In this document: one piece after another, positions 11,273 through 19,825 of the stretch
How positions within the stretch are numbered: position 1 is the first letter of the stretch
Layout of the letters: each line of letters starts with the position of its first letter
Source: CAVTWY01 sp963738575
GTDB lineage: Bacteria; Pseudomonadota; Gammaproteobacteria; Burkholderiales; Burkholderiaceae_C
DNA: 64,000 bases
Assembly (NCBI GenBank): GCA_963738575.1
Contig: CAVTWY010000001.1
Coordinates: 248,001-312,000, forward strand
Direction of reading: 5' to 3'
Made by a program: the position numbers and the translations under genes
Notes under the pieces: model-generated
What the model was told of the DNA's origin: nothing
Database searches by the model: none
Seen by the model: only the letters and a program-made list of their open reading frames with translations

Positions 11273-11919
11273 ACAACGCCACCATCACCTTGGCCCTGAG
11301 CAAGGGCCGCATCTTTGACGACACCTTGCCCTTGCTGCGCGCAGCGGGCATTGACATTGCTGCGCAAGACGAATCGTCGCGGGCCTTGATGTTGCCCACC
11401 TCGCGCCCCGACGTGCGGGTGGTGCTGGTGCGTGCCAGCGACGTGCCCACCTACGTGCAACACGGTGGGGCCGACATGGGCGTGGCGGGGCTGGATGTGC
11501 TGCTGGAGCACGGCAGCCAAGGCTTGTACCTGCCCATCGACTTGAACATTGCCCACTGCCGCTTGAGCGTTGCCGTGCGCGCCGACTTTGATTACGCTGC
11601 GGCTGTGCAGCAAGGCTCGCGCATTCGCGTGGCCACCAAATACACCCAGCTGGCGCGCGACCATTTTGCCAACAAAGGGGTGCACGTTGATTTGATCAAG
11701 CTCTACGGCTCGATGGAATTGGCGCCACTCACAGGCCTGGCCGACGCCATCGTCGATTTGGTGTCCACGGGCAGCACCCTGAAGGCCAATCGCCTCTTGG
11801 AGGTCGAATCGATCATGCCGATATCGGCGCGGCTGGTGGTGAACCAAGCAGCCCTGAAGCTGAAGCGCGAGACGTTGCGCCCCTTGATCGACGCCATGCG
11901 TGCGGCTGTCAAACCATGA
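11269..11919 (+). CDS. hisG: ATP phosphoribosyltransferase, short form
   Basis: Catalyses the first step of histidine synthesis, condensing ATP with PRPP. At 216 residues it is the short form, which lacks the C-terminal regulatory domain and in characterised bacteria needs HisZ as a partner; no hisZ lies in this window. Conserved features include [16 protein letters not shown] at the N-terminus, the [13 protein letters not shown] segment and the PRPP-binding [12 protein letters not shown]. The gene overlaps murA upstream and hisD downstream by four bases each, so translation is likely coupled. Confidence 0.95.
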   Translation: MNNATITLALSKGRIFDDTLPLLRAAGIDIAAQDESSRALMLPTSRPDVRVVLVRASDVPTYVQHGGADMGVAGLDVLLEHGSQGLYLPIDLNIAHCRLSVAVRADFDYAAAVQQGSRIRVATKYTQLARDHFANKGVHVDLIKLYGSMELAPLTGLADAIVDLVSTGSTLKANRLLEVESIMPISARLVVNQAALKLKRETLRPLIDAMRAAVKP

Positions 11920-13721
11920 GTACATCCTCGCTCGGCATCCGGCGGCTAAGCACAGCGGCGAGCGACTTTGAAAGCGCGTTGCAAGCGGTGCGAACCTGGT
12001 CGGCTGACACCGACGCTGCGGTTGAATCGTCCGTTAAAACCATCATTGCCGACGTGCGCCAGCGCGGCGATGCGGCGGTGCTTGATTGCACGCGTCGATT
12101 TGATGCGCTTGATGCGGCCTCGATGCAGGCGCTGACGCTGACCCAAGATCATTTCAAAGAAGCCTTTGGCGCCATCACAGGCCCCCAGCGCGAGGCGTTG
12201 CAGCAGGCCGCTGCGCGCATCCGCGATTACCACTTGCGCCAACGATCGGCTAGCGCCCAATCGTGGAGCTACCGTGATGCCCAGGGCAACCTGCTGGGCC
12301 AAAAGGTGACGCCCCTGGACCGCGTGGGCGTGTACGTGCCCGGCGGCAAGGCGGCCTACCCGTCGTCGCTGCTGATGAACGTGGTGCCGGCGCGCGTGGC
12401 GGGGGTGGGCGAGGTGGTGATGGTGGTGCCCACGCCCGGGGGGCAACGCAACAACCTGGTGTTGGCCGCGGCGCATTTGGCGGGCGTGGACCGTGCCTTC
12501 ACCGTGGGGGGGGCCCAGGCTGTGGCCGCGTTGGCCTATGGCACCCAGAGCATCCCTCGCGTCGACAAAATCACAGGCCCCGGCAATGCGTACGTGGCCA
12601 GCGCCAAGAAGCACGTGTTTGGGCAGGTGGGCATCGACATGATTGCCGGCCCCAGCGAAATCTTGGTGATTGCCGACGGCACCACACCGCCCGATTGGGT
12701 GGCGATGGATTTGTTCAGCCAGGCCGAGCACGACGAATTGGCGCAAAGCATTTTGCTCACACCCGATGCCGCCTACCTAGACCTGGTGCTGGAGTCCATG
12801 AATCGCCTGCTGCCGACCATGCAGCGTGCCGACATCATCCGGGCTTCGCTGCAAGGGCGAGGTGCCTTGGTGCTAACGCGCTCGATGCAAGAGGCATGTG
12901 ATTTGGCCAACCGGCTTGCGCCTGAGCACTTGGAGGTTTGCAGTGCCAACCCGCAGCAGTGGCAGCCATTGCTCAAACACGCGGGCGCCATCTTTTTGGG
13001 CCCTTACAGCAGCGAGAGCTTGGGCGACTACTGCGCCGGGCCCAACCACGTGCTGCCAACCGCAGGTACAGCTCGCTTTTCGTCACCCCTGGGGGTGTAC
13101 GACTTTGTCAAGCGCACCAGCTTGATCGAGGTGACGGCCAAGGGCGCTCAAACCTTGGGCGCGGTCGCGGTGGAGTTAGCGCTAGGCGAGGGCTTGCAAG
13201 CCCATGCCCGTGCCGCCGAGATGCGTCTGGGCGATGCATTACCCGACGCGCCGACATCAGCCTTTGAAGTGCGCGAGGTGGCCAAGGATGACCTGCGGGC
13301 GCTGATGAAACTCAAATTGGCGCCCGGTCAAGAGGCGTTTGTGGCCAACAACGCCTGGTCTTTGGCGCAAGCGGCTTATGAGCCCTTGGGCCGCCCGCTG
13401 GGCATCTACGCCCACGGCGAGGCCGTGGGTTTTGTGCTGCTCTTTGACGCCAAGCATGACTTGGAAGACCCGATGGACCAGCTGCGGGTATGGCGCCTGA
13501 TGATCGACGCGAGTCAACAGCGGCGGGGTTATGGACGCCAAACCATCCAGTGGGTCATCGACGAGGGCCGTCGTCAGGGCTCAACAGCCGTGGGCCTGTC
13601 GCATGTGCAAGGCAATGATGACGCGGCCGCGTTTTACGCATCGCTCGGATTCACGTACACCGGCCGGGTAGACGACGGTGAGCTTGAAATGATCTTGCCC
13701 CTGACACCGCGAACCCCATGA
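11916..13721 (+). CDS. hisD: histidinol dehydrogenase fused to a C-terminal GNAT acetyltransferase domain
   Basis: Residues 1 to about 440 are a complete HisD, the zinc/NAD enzyme that oxidises L-histidinol to histidine. It has [44 protein letters not shown] and the catalytic pair E337-H338 in LAPEHLEVC. It normally ends near [10 protein letters not shown]. Here the frame continues without a stop through a short linker into a full GNAT domain (about 450-601) with an acetyl-CoA turn [12 protein letters not shown] near 535-546 and [15 protein letters not shown] at the end. I see no in-frame ATG that would start a separate GNAT gene. The total of 601 residues compares with about 435 for ordinary HisD. 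hisC overlaps the stop by four bases. Confidence 0.9.
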   Translation: MSTSSLGIRRLSTAASDFESALQAVRTWSADTDAAVESSVKTIIADVRQRGDAAVLDCTRRFDALDAASMQALTLTQDHFKEAFGAITGPQREALQQAAARIRDYHLRQRSASAQSWSYRDAQGNLLGQKVTPLDRVGVYVPGGKAAYPSSLLMNVVPARVAGVGEVVMVVPTPGGQRNNLVLAAAHLAGVDRAFTVGGAQAVAALAYGTQSIPRVDKITGPGNAYVASAKKHVFGQVGIDMIAGPSEILVIADGTTPPDWVAMDLFSQAEHDELAQSILLTPDAAYLDLVLESMNRLLPTMQRADIIRASLQGRGALVLTRSMQEACDLANRLAPEHLEVCSANPQQWQPLLKHAGAIFLGPYSSESLGDYCAGPNHVLPTAGTARFSSPLGVYDFVKRTSLIEVTAKGAQTLGAVAVELALGEGLQAHARAAEMRLGDALPDAPTSAFEVREVAKDDLRALMKLKLAPGQEAFVANNAWSLAQAAYEPLGRPLGIYAHGEAVGFVLLFDAKHDLEDPMDQLRVWRLMIDASQQRRGYGRQTIQWVIDEGRRQGSTAVGLSHVQGNDDAAAFYASLGFTYTGRVDDGELEMILPLTPRTP

Positions 13722-14860
13722 GCGCTACCAGCACCATAAGCACGATAGGCACCATGAGCACCATGAGCCCCCAAGACCTCCAAAGCCGCATCAAGCGCAC
13801 CATCCGCAGTGACGTGCAAGGCGCCGCCGGGTACGCCATCCAGCCCAGCGCTGGTTTCATCAAGCTCGATGCGATGGAGAACCCGCACCGTTTGCCTGAG
13901 GCCCTGCAGCGTGAGTTTGGCGAGCGCCTGTCCCGCGTCGAAATCAACCGCTACCCGCTCAGCAAGGGTGTGGTGGCCGAGCGCATTGCTAAGCACTTCA
14001 ACGTGCCCGCTGGGTGCAAGGTTATCTTGGGCAATGGCTCGGACGAGTTGATTGATTTGCTGTCGGTGGCCTGCGATGTGCCTGGCGCCAAGATTTTGGC
14101 ACCGCTGCCTGGCTTTGTGATGTACGAGATGTCAGCACGCTTGCGGGGGCTGGGGTTTGTGGGAGTGCCACTTACGCCGACGTTTGAGCTGGACGAGCCC
14201 GCCATGCTGGCCGCCATCCAGCGCGAGCGTCCGGCCCTGACGTACCTGGCCTACCCCAACAACCCCACCGCCAATTTGTTTGACGAGCACACAGTGGAGC
14301 GTCTGGTGCAAGCGGTGCGCGAGCACGGTGGCCTGGTGGTGATGGACGAGGCTTACCAGCCGTTTTCGTCGCGCACCTGGATGCCCAAGCTGGCGCAACA
14401 TGACCACGTGCTGGTGATGCGCACGCTGTCCAAGTTTGGTTTGGCGGGCGTGCGCTTGGGCTACTTGGTGGGGCACGAGGCGGTGATGGCCGAAGTGGAC
14501 AAAGTCAGCCCCCCTTACAACATCAGTGCGCTCAACGCCGAGGCCGCGTTGTTTGCGCTGGACCATGCCGACGAGTTTGAGCGTCAAGCGCAAGACCTGC
14601 GCACCGAGCGCGCAAAACTGGACGGGGCGCTGCGCAAGTTGCCAGGTGTGGTGGTGTTTCCCAGCGAGGCCAACATGATTCTGGTGCGCGTGCCCGACGC
14701 CAAGCGCACCTTTGAGGGCCTGAAGGCTCGGGGCGTGTTGGTGAAGCACATTGCCGGGCTGCACCCGCTGCTGGCCAACTGTTTGCGCATCACCGTGGGC
14801 TCCGCCACCGAAAACACGCGCATGATCGAAGCCCTGCACGCGTCATTGACACAAGACTGA
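13718..14860 (+). CDS. hisC: histidinol-phosphate aminotransferase
   Basis: A PLP aminotransferase that converts imidazole-acetol phosphate and glutamate to histidinol phosphate. The fold-type-I landmarks are [13 protein letters not shown] near the start, [23 protein letters not shown] and the Schiff-base lysine K239 in [14 protein letters not shown]. The ATG at 13718 overlaps the hisD stop; ATGs at 13754 and 13763 are also in frame. The first 16 residues are an unusual Ser/Thr/Ile/Met stretch encoded by four 9-bp repeats, so translation may really begin at 13763 (MSPQDL). From 13718 it is 380 residues. Confidence 0.93.
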   Translation: MSATSTISTIGTMSTMSPQDLQSRIKRTIRSDVQGAAGYAIQPSAGFIKLDAMENPHRLPEALQREFGERLSRVEINRYPLSKGVVAERIAKHFNVPAGCKVILGNGSDELIDLLSVACDVPGAKILAPLPGFVMYEMSARLRGLGFVGVPLTPTFELDEPAMLAAIQRERPALTYLAYPNNPTANLFDEHTVERLVQAVREHGGLVVMDEAYQPFSSRTWMPKLAQHDHVLVMRTLSKFGLAGVRLGYLVGHEAVMAEVDKVSPPYNISALNAEAALFALDHADEFERQAQDLRTERAKLDGALRKLPGVVVFPSEANMILVRVPDAKRTFEGLKARGVLVKHIAGLHPLLANCLRITVGSATENTRMIEALHASLTQD

Positions 14861-14883
14861 CACCCCCCAACCACCCGTTTGTG

Positions 14884-15486
14884 ATGACCACCACCCCAGC
14901 ACGCACCGCGCACGTCCAGCGCGACACCAAAGAGACCCAAATCAGCGTCCGGCTCAACCTGGACGGCACGGGTCAGTCCAAACTCTACACGGGCATCGGA
15001 TTTTTTGACCACATGCTTGACCAGGTGGCGCGCCATGGCTTGATCGACCTCGACATCGAAGCCAAGGGTGACCTGCACATCGACGGCCACCACACGGTGG
15101 AAGACGTGGGCATCACGCTGGGCCAAGCGGTAGCCCAGGCGGTGGGTGACAAAAAGGGTTTGACCCGCTACGGCCATGCTTACGTGCCGCTTGACGAGGC
15201 CTTGTCGCGTGTCGTGGTTGATTTTTCGGGCCGCCCGGGCCTGCACATGCGCGTGCCCTTCAAGAGTGGCATGGTGGGGGGCTTTGATACGCAGCTCACC
15301 TACGAGTTTTTTCAGGGCTTCAGCAACCATGCCTTGGTGTCGCTGCATATCGACAACCTGTTTGGCGACAACGCGCACCACCAGGCCGAAACCGTCTTCA
15401 AAGCCTTTGGCCGTGCGTTGCGCATGGGGTTGGCCATCGACGCCCGTTCAATCGGTGTGATCCCTTCCACCAAAGGCACCTTGTAG
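14884..15486 (+). CDS. hisB: imidazoleglycerol-phosphate dehydratase
   Basis: A manganese-dependent dehydratase making imidazole-acetol phosphate. At 200 residues it is the monofunctional form, without the phosphatase half found in enterobacterial HisB. The metal-binding duplicated motifs are visible: [30 protein letters not shown] and [17 protein letters not shown]. The ATG at 14884 follows a GTG and was chosen as the stronger start. It lies 23 bases after hisC and 6 bases before hisH. Confidence 0.95.
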   Translation: MTTTPARTAHVQRDTKETQISVRLNLDGTGQSKLYTGIGFFDHMLDQVARHGLIDLDIEAKGDLHIDGHHTVEDVGITLGQAVAQAVGDKKGLTRYGHAYVPLDEALSRVVVDFSGRPGLHMRVPFKSGMVGGFDTQLTYEFFQGFSNHALVSLHIDNLFGDNAHHQAETVFKAFGRALRMGLAIDARSIGVIPSTKGTL

Positions 15487-15492
15487 GCTCTT

Positions 15493-16137
15493 ATGCGCAC
15501 GGTGGCGGTGGTGGACTACGGCATGGGCAACCTGCGCTCAGTGTCGCAGGCGGCGATGCATGTGGCGCAGGGGCAAGCGGTGCGCGTCGTCGTGACGAGC
15601 AAGCCCGACGAGGTGCGCAGCGCCGACCGCATCATTTTGCCGGGGCAGGGCGCGATGCGCGACTGCATGGGTGAGCTCAGGGCCTCGGGGCTTGAGGCAG
15701 CCGTGCGGGAGGCGGCGGCGTGCAAGCCCCTGCTGGGCGTTTGTGTGGGCATGCAAATGCTGCTGGACCACAGCGAAGAGCAAGACACCCCAGCGCTGGG
15801 CATCATCCCCGGCCTCTGCAAGCGTTTTGACCTGCAAACCCTGCGAGACCGCGACGGTTGCAGCTACAAAGTGCCCCAAATGGGTTGGAACCGGGTGCAC
15901 CGCACGGCCAACCACCCGATGTGGCAAGGCGTTGAAGACGGCAGCCACTTCTACTTTGTGCACAGTTTTTATGCTTTGCCGTCCCAAGAGCGTGACGGCG
16001 CCGCCACGACCGAGTACGGCGTACCCTTTACCAGCGTGCTGGCTCGGGATAACATTTTTGCCACGCAGTTTCACCCTGAAAAGAGCGCTGCCCAGGGCCT
16101 GGCCCTCTACCGCAATTTTCTAGATTGGTCCCCCTGA
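15493..16137 (+). CDS. hisH: imidazole glycerol phosphate synthase, glutaminase subunit
   Basis: The glutaminase partner of HisF; it delivers ammonia for imidazole-ring closure. The class-I amidotransferase triad is visible: C84 in LGVCVGMQ, then the His-Pro-Glu of FATQFHPEKS near the C-terminus. VDYGMGNLRSV marks the N-terminus. The 214-residue length and the position two genes before hisF are as expected. Confidence 0.95.
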   Translation: MRTVAVVDYGMGNLRSVSQAAMHVAQGQAVRVVVTSKPDEVRSADRIILPGQGAMRDCMGELRASGLEAAVREAAACKPLLGVCVGMQMLLDHSEEQDTPALGIIPGLCKRFDLQTLRDRDGCSYKVPQMGWNRVHRTANHPMWQGVEDGSHFYFVHSFYALPSQERDGAATTEYGVPFTSVLARDNIFATQFHPEKSAAQGLALYRNFLDWSP

Positions 16138-16185
16138 GGCCCTTGCAACCAACTTGCCTGCCCGTTTTTTATACCCTGCTGCGCC

Positions 16186-16932
16186 ATGCTGCTGATTCCT
16201 GCCATTGACCTGAAAGACGGTCGCTGCGTTCGCCTCGAACAAGGCGACATGAATGTTTCCACCACCTACGGTGACGACCCCGCCGCGATGGCGCGGCGTT
16301 GGTTGGACGCAGGCGCGCGGCGCCTGCACCTGGTGGACTTGAACGGCGCTTTTGCGGGCAAACCCGTCAACGAAGCGGTGGTCAAGGCGATCCTCAAAGA
16401 AGTGGGTGACGAGATCCCCGTGCAGTTGGGCGGTGGCCTGCGTGACCTAGACACCATCGAGCGTTACCTGGACAACGGTCTGTCTTACGTCATCATCGGC
16501 ACCGCTGCTGTCAAGAACCCTGGTTTTTTGCGCGATGCCTGCAGCGCTTTCGGTGGCCACATCATCGTGGGCCTGGACGCCAAGGCCGGCAAGGTAGCCA
16601 CCGATGGCTGGAGCAAGCTCACCGGGCACGAAGTGGCTGACCTGGCCAAGAAATTTGAAGACTACGGCGTTGAAGCCGTCATTTACACCGACATTGGCCG
16701 CGACGGCATGCTCACCGGCATCAACATCGAGGCCACGGTGGAGCTGGCGCGTGCCGTATCCATCCCCATCATTGCGTCAGGTGGTTTGTCGGGCATGGCC
16801 GACATCGAAAGGCTCTGCGGGGTTGAGCAAGAAGGCATCGAGGGCGTCATCTGCGGCAAGTCCATTTACAACGGCGCGCTTGACTTTGCCGCTGCGCAAA
16901 AACGCGCGGACGACTGGCCTGAGCAGGCCTGA
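16186..16932 (+). CDS. hisA: phosphoribosylformimino-AICAR phosphate isomerase
   Basis: A half-barrel-duplicated TIM-barrel isomerase that opens the ribose ring of ProFAR. The first catalytic Asp lies in [16 protein letters not shown] and the second in [12 protein letters not shown], with the phosphate-binding [10 protein letters not shown] and [11 protein letters not shown] loops. It is 248 residues, full length. Three bases separate its stop from the GTG of hisF. Confidence 0.95.
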   Translation: MLLIPAIDLKDGRCVRLEQGDMNVSTTYGDDPAAMARRWLDAGARRLHLVDLNGAFAGKPVNEAVVKAILKEVGDEIPVQLGGGLRDLDTIERYLDNGLSYVIIGTAAVKNPGFLRDACSAFGGHIIVGLDAKAGKVATDGWSKLTGHEVADLAKKFEDYGVEAVIYTDIGRDGMLTGINIEATVELARAVSIPIIASGGLSGMADIERLCGVEQEGIEGVICGKSIYNGALDFAAAQKRADDWPEQA

Positions 16933-16935
16933 CCC

Positions 16936-17757
16936 GTGCTGGCCAAACGCATCATCCCATGCCTGGACGTGACCGGTGGACGGGTTGTCAAAGGCGTCAA
17001 CTTCGTGGGCCTTCGCGACGCGGGTGACCCGGTTGAAATTGCAGCGCGCTACAACGCCCAAGGTGCCGACGAGCTTACTTTTTTGGACATCACCGCCACC
17101 AGCGACGCCCGCGACACCATGCTGCACATCGTCGAGGCGGTGGCGTCGCAAGTGTTCATCCCCCTCACGGTGGGCGGCGGTGTGCGCACCGTGGCTGACG
17201 TGCGGCGGTTGCTCAATGCAGGTGCTGACAAGGTTAGCTTTAATTCTGCCGCAGTGGCCAACCCCGACGTGGTGCGCGAGGCCGCCGACAAGTACGGCGC
17301 GCAGTGCATTGTGGTGGCCATCGATGCCAAGCGGCGGGCCTGCCCGACCGAGGCAGACAAGCAGGGCGGCCCCTCTAGTACGGACCGCCCCGATGCGCAG
17401 GGCTTGGCCACCTGGGACGTCTACACCCACGGCGGCCGCAACAACACGGGCCTGGACGTGGTGACTTGGGCACGACGCATGGCCGCCTTCGGGGCCGGCG
17501 AAATTTTGCTCACCAGCATGGACCGAGACGGCACCCGCATCGGCTTCGACTTGGCACTGACACGCGCCGTCAGTGACGCCGTGGGCGTGCCCGTCATCGC
17601 GTCGGGCGGCGTGGGCACGCTTGAGCATTTGGTCGACGGCATCGTCAAGGGCGGTGCCAGCGCCGTGCTGGCAGCCAGCATCTTCCATGACGGTCAACAC
17701 ACCGTGGGCGAGTGCAAGGCACTCATGGCATCGCGTGGCATTGAAGTCCGCCAATAA
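16936..17757 (+). CDS. hisF: imidazole glycerol phosphate synthase, cyclase subunit
   Basis: The cyclase that makes imidazole glycerol phosphate and AICAR using ammonia from HisH. It starts at a GTG. The catalytic Asp is in [16 protein letters not shown] and the second in [10 protein letters not shown]; the phosphate loops are VGGGVRTV and [10 protein letters not shown]. It is 273 residues, about 15-20 longer than usual, because of a polar insertion ([19 protein letters not shown]) after the central strand. The gene is not followed by hisI/hisE; its end overlaps the proposed GTG start of rsmD. Confidence 0.94.
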   Translation: MLAKRIIPCLDVTGGRVVKGVNFVGLRDAGDPVEIAARYNAQGADELTFLDITATSDARDTMLHIVEAVASQVFIPLTVGGGVRTVADVRRLLNAGADKVSFNSAAVANPDVVREAADKYGAQCIVVAIDAKRRACPTEADKQGGPSSTDRPDAQGLATWDVYTHGGRNNTGLDVVTWARRMAAFGAGEILLTSMDRDGTRIGFDLALTRAVSDAVGVPVIASGGVGTLEHLVDGIVKGGASAVLAASIFHDGQHTVGECKALMASRGIEVRQ

Positions 17758-18418
17758 AACCGGCGCCAAGCCGGCCGCGTCCACAGCCATCAAACCGGCG
17801 GCCAAGGCCCACCGTGGCGCGCACGAAGTGCGCATCATTGGGGGCCAATGGAAACGCAGCAAGCTTGCCGTGCTGGACCGAGAAGGGCTGCGGCCCACGC
17901 CCGACCGCGTGCGCGAGACCCTCTTCAACTGGCTGGGCCAAGACCTGACAGGATGGCAGGTGCTCGACGCTTTTGCGGGCACGGGGGTGCTGGGTTTTGA
18001 AGCCGCCTCACGTGGTGCAGCGCAGGTGCAATTGCTGGAGCGAGACAGCGCTTTGGTCAAACCCCTGGTGGATGCCAAAGCAAAGCTCAAGGCCACCACC
18101 GTGCAACTGCTGACGACTGACGCCATGGCCTGGATGGCCCGCGCGCCACACGCGCACTTCGACCTGGTGCTGCTCGACCCGCCGTTTGGCTCAGGCCTGC
18201 ACGCACTGGCCATCGAGCGCGCCGCGCCGCTGGTCAAGCCTGAGGGCTTCATGTACGTTGAAGCACCCGAGGCCCTGTTGCCGCCCCCGGGGTGGCTCGC
18301 CTTCAGGCATTTGCGTGCGGGGGCGGTGCATGCCCACTTGTGGCAGCGTGGCCCAGTGGTCGCCGCTACACTGGACCAAGCCCGCGAAAACCGCGACGAC
18401 GAAGCGCGCGAAGACTGA
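17735..18418 (+). CDS. rsmD: 16S rRNA (guanine(966)-N(2))-methyltransferase
   Basis: A SAM-dependent methyltransferase that modifies G966 of 16S rRNA. After a basic, alanine/lysine-rich leader of about 30 residues come [28 protein letters not shown], the SAM-binding [18 protein letters not shown] and the catalytic [10 protein letters not shown], in family order. No ATG is available near the expected start. I used the GTG at 17735, which overlaps the hisF end by 23 bases; a TTG at 17741 is an alternative. coaD follows after 63 bases, an rsmD-coaD pairing seen in many bacteria. Confidence 0.92.
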   Translation: MALKSANKTGAKPAASTAIKPAAKAHRGAHEVRIIGGQWKRSKLAVLDREGLRPTPDRVRETLFNWLGQDLTGWQVLDAFAGTGVLGFEAASRGAAQVQLLERDSALVKPLVDAKAKLKATTVQLLTTDAMAWMARAPHAHFDLVLLDPPFGSGLHALAIERAAPLVKPEGFMYVEAPEALLPPPGWLAFRHLRAGAVHAHLWQRGPVVAATLDQARENRDDEARED

Positions 18419-18481
18419 TGGTTGGCACGGCTTCTATGCGTCAACTGGCAACTTCATCGTCAACTCCCCTAGGAATCCCCC

Positions 18482-18973
18482 GTGGCCAGCACCGCAGTTT
18501 TTCCCGGCACCTTTGACCCGCCCACCCTGGGGCATCAAGACCTCATCACGCGCGCAGCCAAGATGTTTGACCATGTGGTGGTGGGTGTGGCGGCTGGGCA
18601 CCACAAGAAGACGATGTTCTCGCTGGACGAGCGCATGGCGATGGTGCAAAAAGCCACCACGCGGATGCGCAACGTGAACGTCAAACCTTTTGACGCGCTG
18701 ATGGTGGAGTTTGTGGACGCCCAACATGGCACGGTGGTGGTGCGTGGCGTGCGCAACGCCAGCGACTTTGACTATGAGTTTCAGCTCGCCGGCATGAACC
18801 GCGCGCGCAAGGCCACGCTCGAGACCGTTTTTTTGATGCCGAGTGTTGCCTTTCAGTTTGTCAGCTCAACACGCGTGCGCGAGATCGCCACCCTGGGGGG
18901 CGACGTGTCGGCGTTTGTATCGGCGCCCGTTATGGCGCAAATCAAGCGCAAGCTCAAAGCCACGCAGGGCTGA
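18482..18973 (+). CDS. coaD: phosphopantetheine adenylyltransferase
   Basis: Catalyses the penultimate step of coenzyme A synthesis, adenylating 4'-phosphopantetheine. It starts at a GTG. The nucleotidyltransferase motif FPGTFDPPTLGHQDL (T/HxGH) is at the N-terminus, VVVRGVRNASDFDYE in the middle and FVSSTRVREIA near the end, all diagnostic. It is 163 residues, exactly family length. Confidence 0.96.
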   Translation: MASTAVFPGTFDPPTLGHQDLITRAAKMFDHVVVGVAAGHHKKTMFSLDERMAMVQKATTRMRNVNVKPFDALMVEFVDAQHGTVVVRGVRNASDFDYEFQLAGMNRARKATLETVFLMPSVAFQFVSSTRVREIATLGGDVSAFVSAPVMAQIKRKLKATQG

Positions 18974-19261
<288 letters not shown>

Positions 19262-19371
19262 CGTTGTAAACGGTTGTTACTTCGCCAGCGTCCCGTCCTC
19301 CGTTAAGGCGTGTAAAGCGCGACACCGCGTGTCATCGACTGTCCACGTTCAGGCGTTTTGCCTTGATCAAC

Positions 19372-19390
19372 CCCTCCGGAGGACAGCCGC
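19372..19390 (+). promoter_or_regulatory. ribosome-binding region with a CCTCCGGAGG palindrome upstream of the small lipoprotein gene
   Basis: A perfect 10-base palindrome, CCTCCGGAGG, ends nine bases before the ATG at 19391. Its right half is an ideal Shine-Dalgarno sequence. In the mRNA the two halves cannot pair as a hairpin because there is no loop, so this is most likely simply a strong ribosome site. Confidence 0.45.
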
Positions 19391-19756
19391 ATGAACAACA
19401 CCCGACGCCGAGTTCTTTCCATGACCTTGGTCGCCACCGCTGCCTTGGCTCTCAGTGCCTGCGTGGTGGCACCGGGCCGCTACTACGGGCAAAACAACGG
19501 CTACAACGACGGCTACGGTGGCTACGGCCCCGGCGTGAGCGTTGCGCCCCCAGGGCCGCAAGTTGATGTGCACATTGGCGCACCCGGCCCAGGCCATTTC
19601 TGGATCGGCGGCCATTGGGGCTGGGCAGGTCATCGCCACGTCTGGGTACCCGGTCGCTGGGAGCGGCATCGCCAAGGCTACGGCTGGCAGCCGCACCGCT
19701 GGCATCAGCAAGGTGGTGTTTGGCGCGAGTCGCGCGGGCATTGGCGCCAGCACTGA
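19391..19756 (+). CDS. small lipoprotein with WxxGxW-type repeats
   Basis: A 121-residue protein with a lipoprotein signal, basic NTRRR then a hydrophobic core ending LSAC. A Gly/Tyr/Asn-rich linker (YYGQNNGYNDGYGGYG) follows. The C-terminal half is rich in Trp, His and Arg, with two tandem units of the W-x-x-G-x-W type (HFWIGGHWGW and HVWVPGRW), the family called YXWGXW/WXXGXW repeat. It would be anchored in the outer or inner membrane facing the periplasm. The function of the family is unknown. It converges with the molybdoenzyme genes. Confidence 0.85.
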   Translation: MNNTRRRVLSMTLVATAALALSACVVAPGRYYGQNNGYNDGYGGYGPGVSVAPPGPQVDVHIGAPGPGHFWIGGHWGWAGHRHVWVPGRWERHRQGYGWQPHRWHQQGGVWRESRGHWRQH

Positions 19757-19779
19757 CCGCACCAAGACCCAATGCAAAA

Positions 19780-19807
19780 CGGGCAACCCACCGGTGCGAG
19801 TTGCCCG
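19780..19807. terminator. hairpin between convergent genes
   Basis: A perfect 8-bp stem, CGGGCAAC pairing with GTTGCCCG around a 12-base loop, lies in the 69-base gap between the lipoprotein gene and the molybdoenzyme gene, which converge here. No long U-tract follows on either strand, although the minus strand reads GTTTTGC just after the stem. It probably serves one or both transcripts. Confidence 0.55.
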
Positions 19808-19825
19808 CAGTGGCTTGGGGTGCGA

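Noticed and set aside
17735..18418. Possible hisI or hisE after hisF
   Set aside because: The sequence shows SAM-binding and DPPF motifs of RsmD and none of the HisI metal-binding cysteines or HisE helices.
16777..18444. 555-codon minus-strand frame opposite hisF and rsmD
   Set aside because: Spans two well-supported plus-strand genes and shows shadow composition only.
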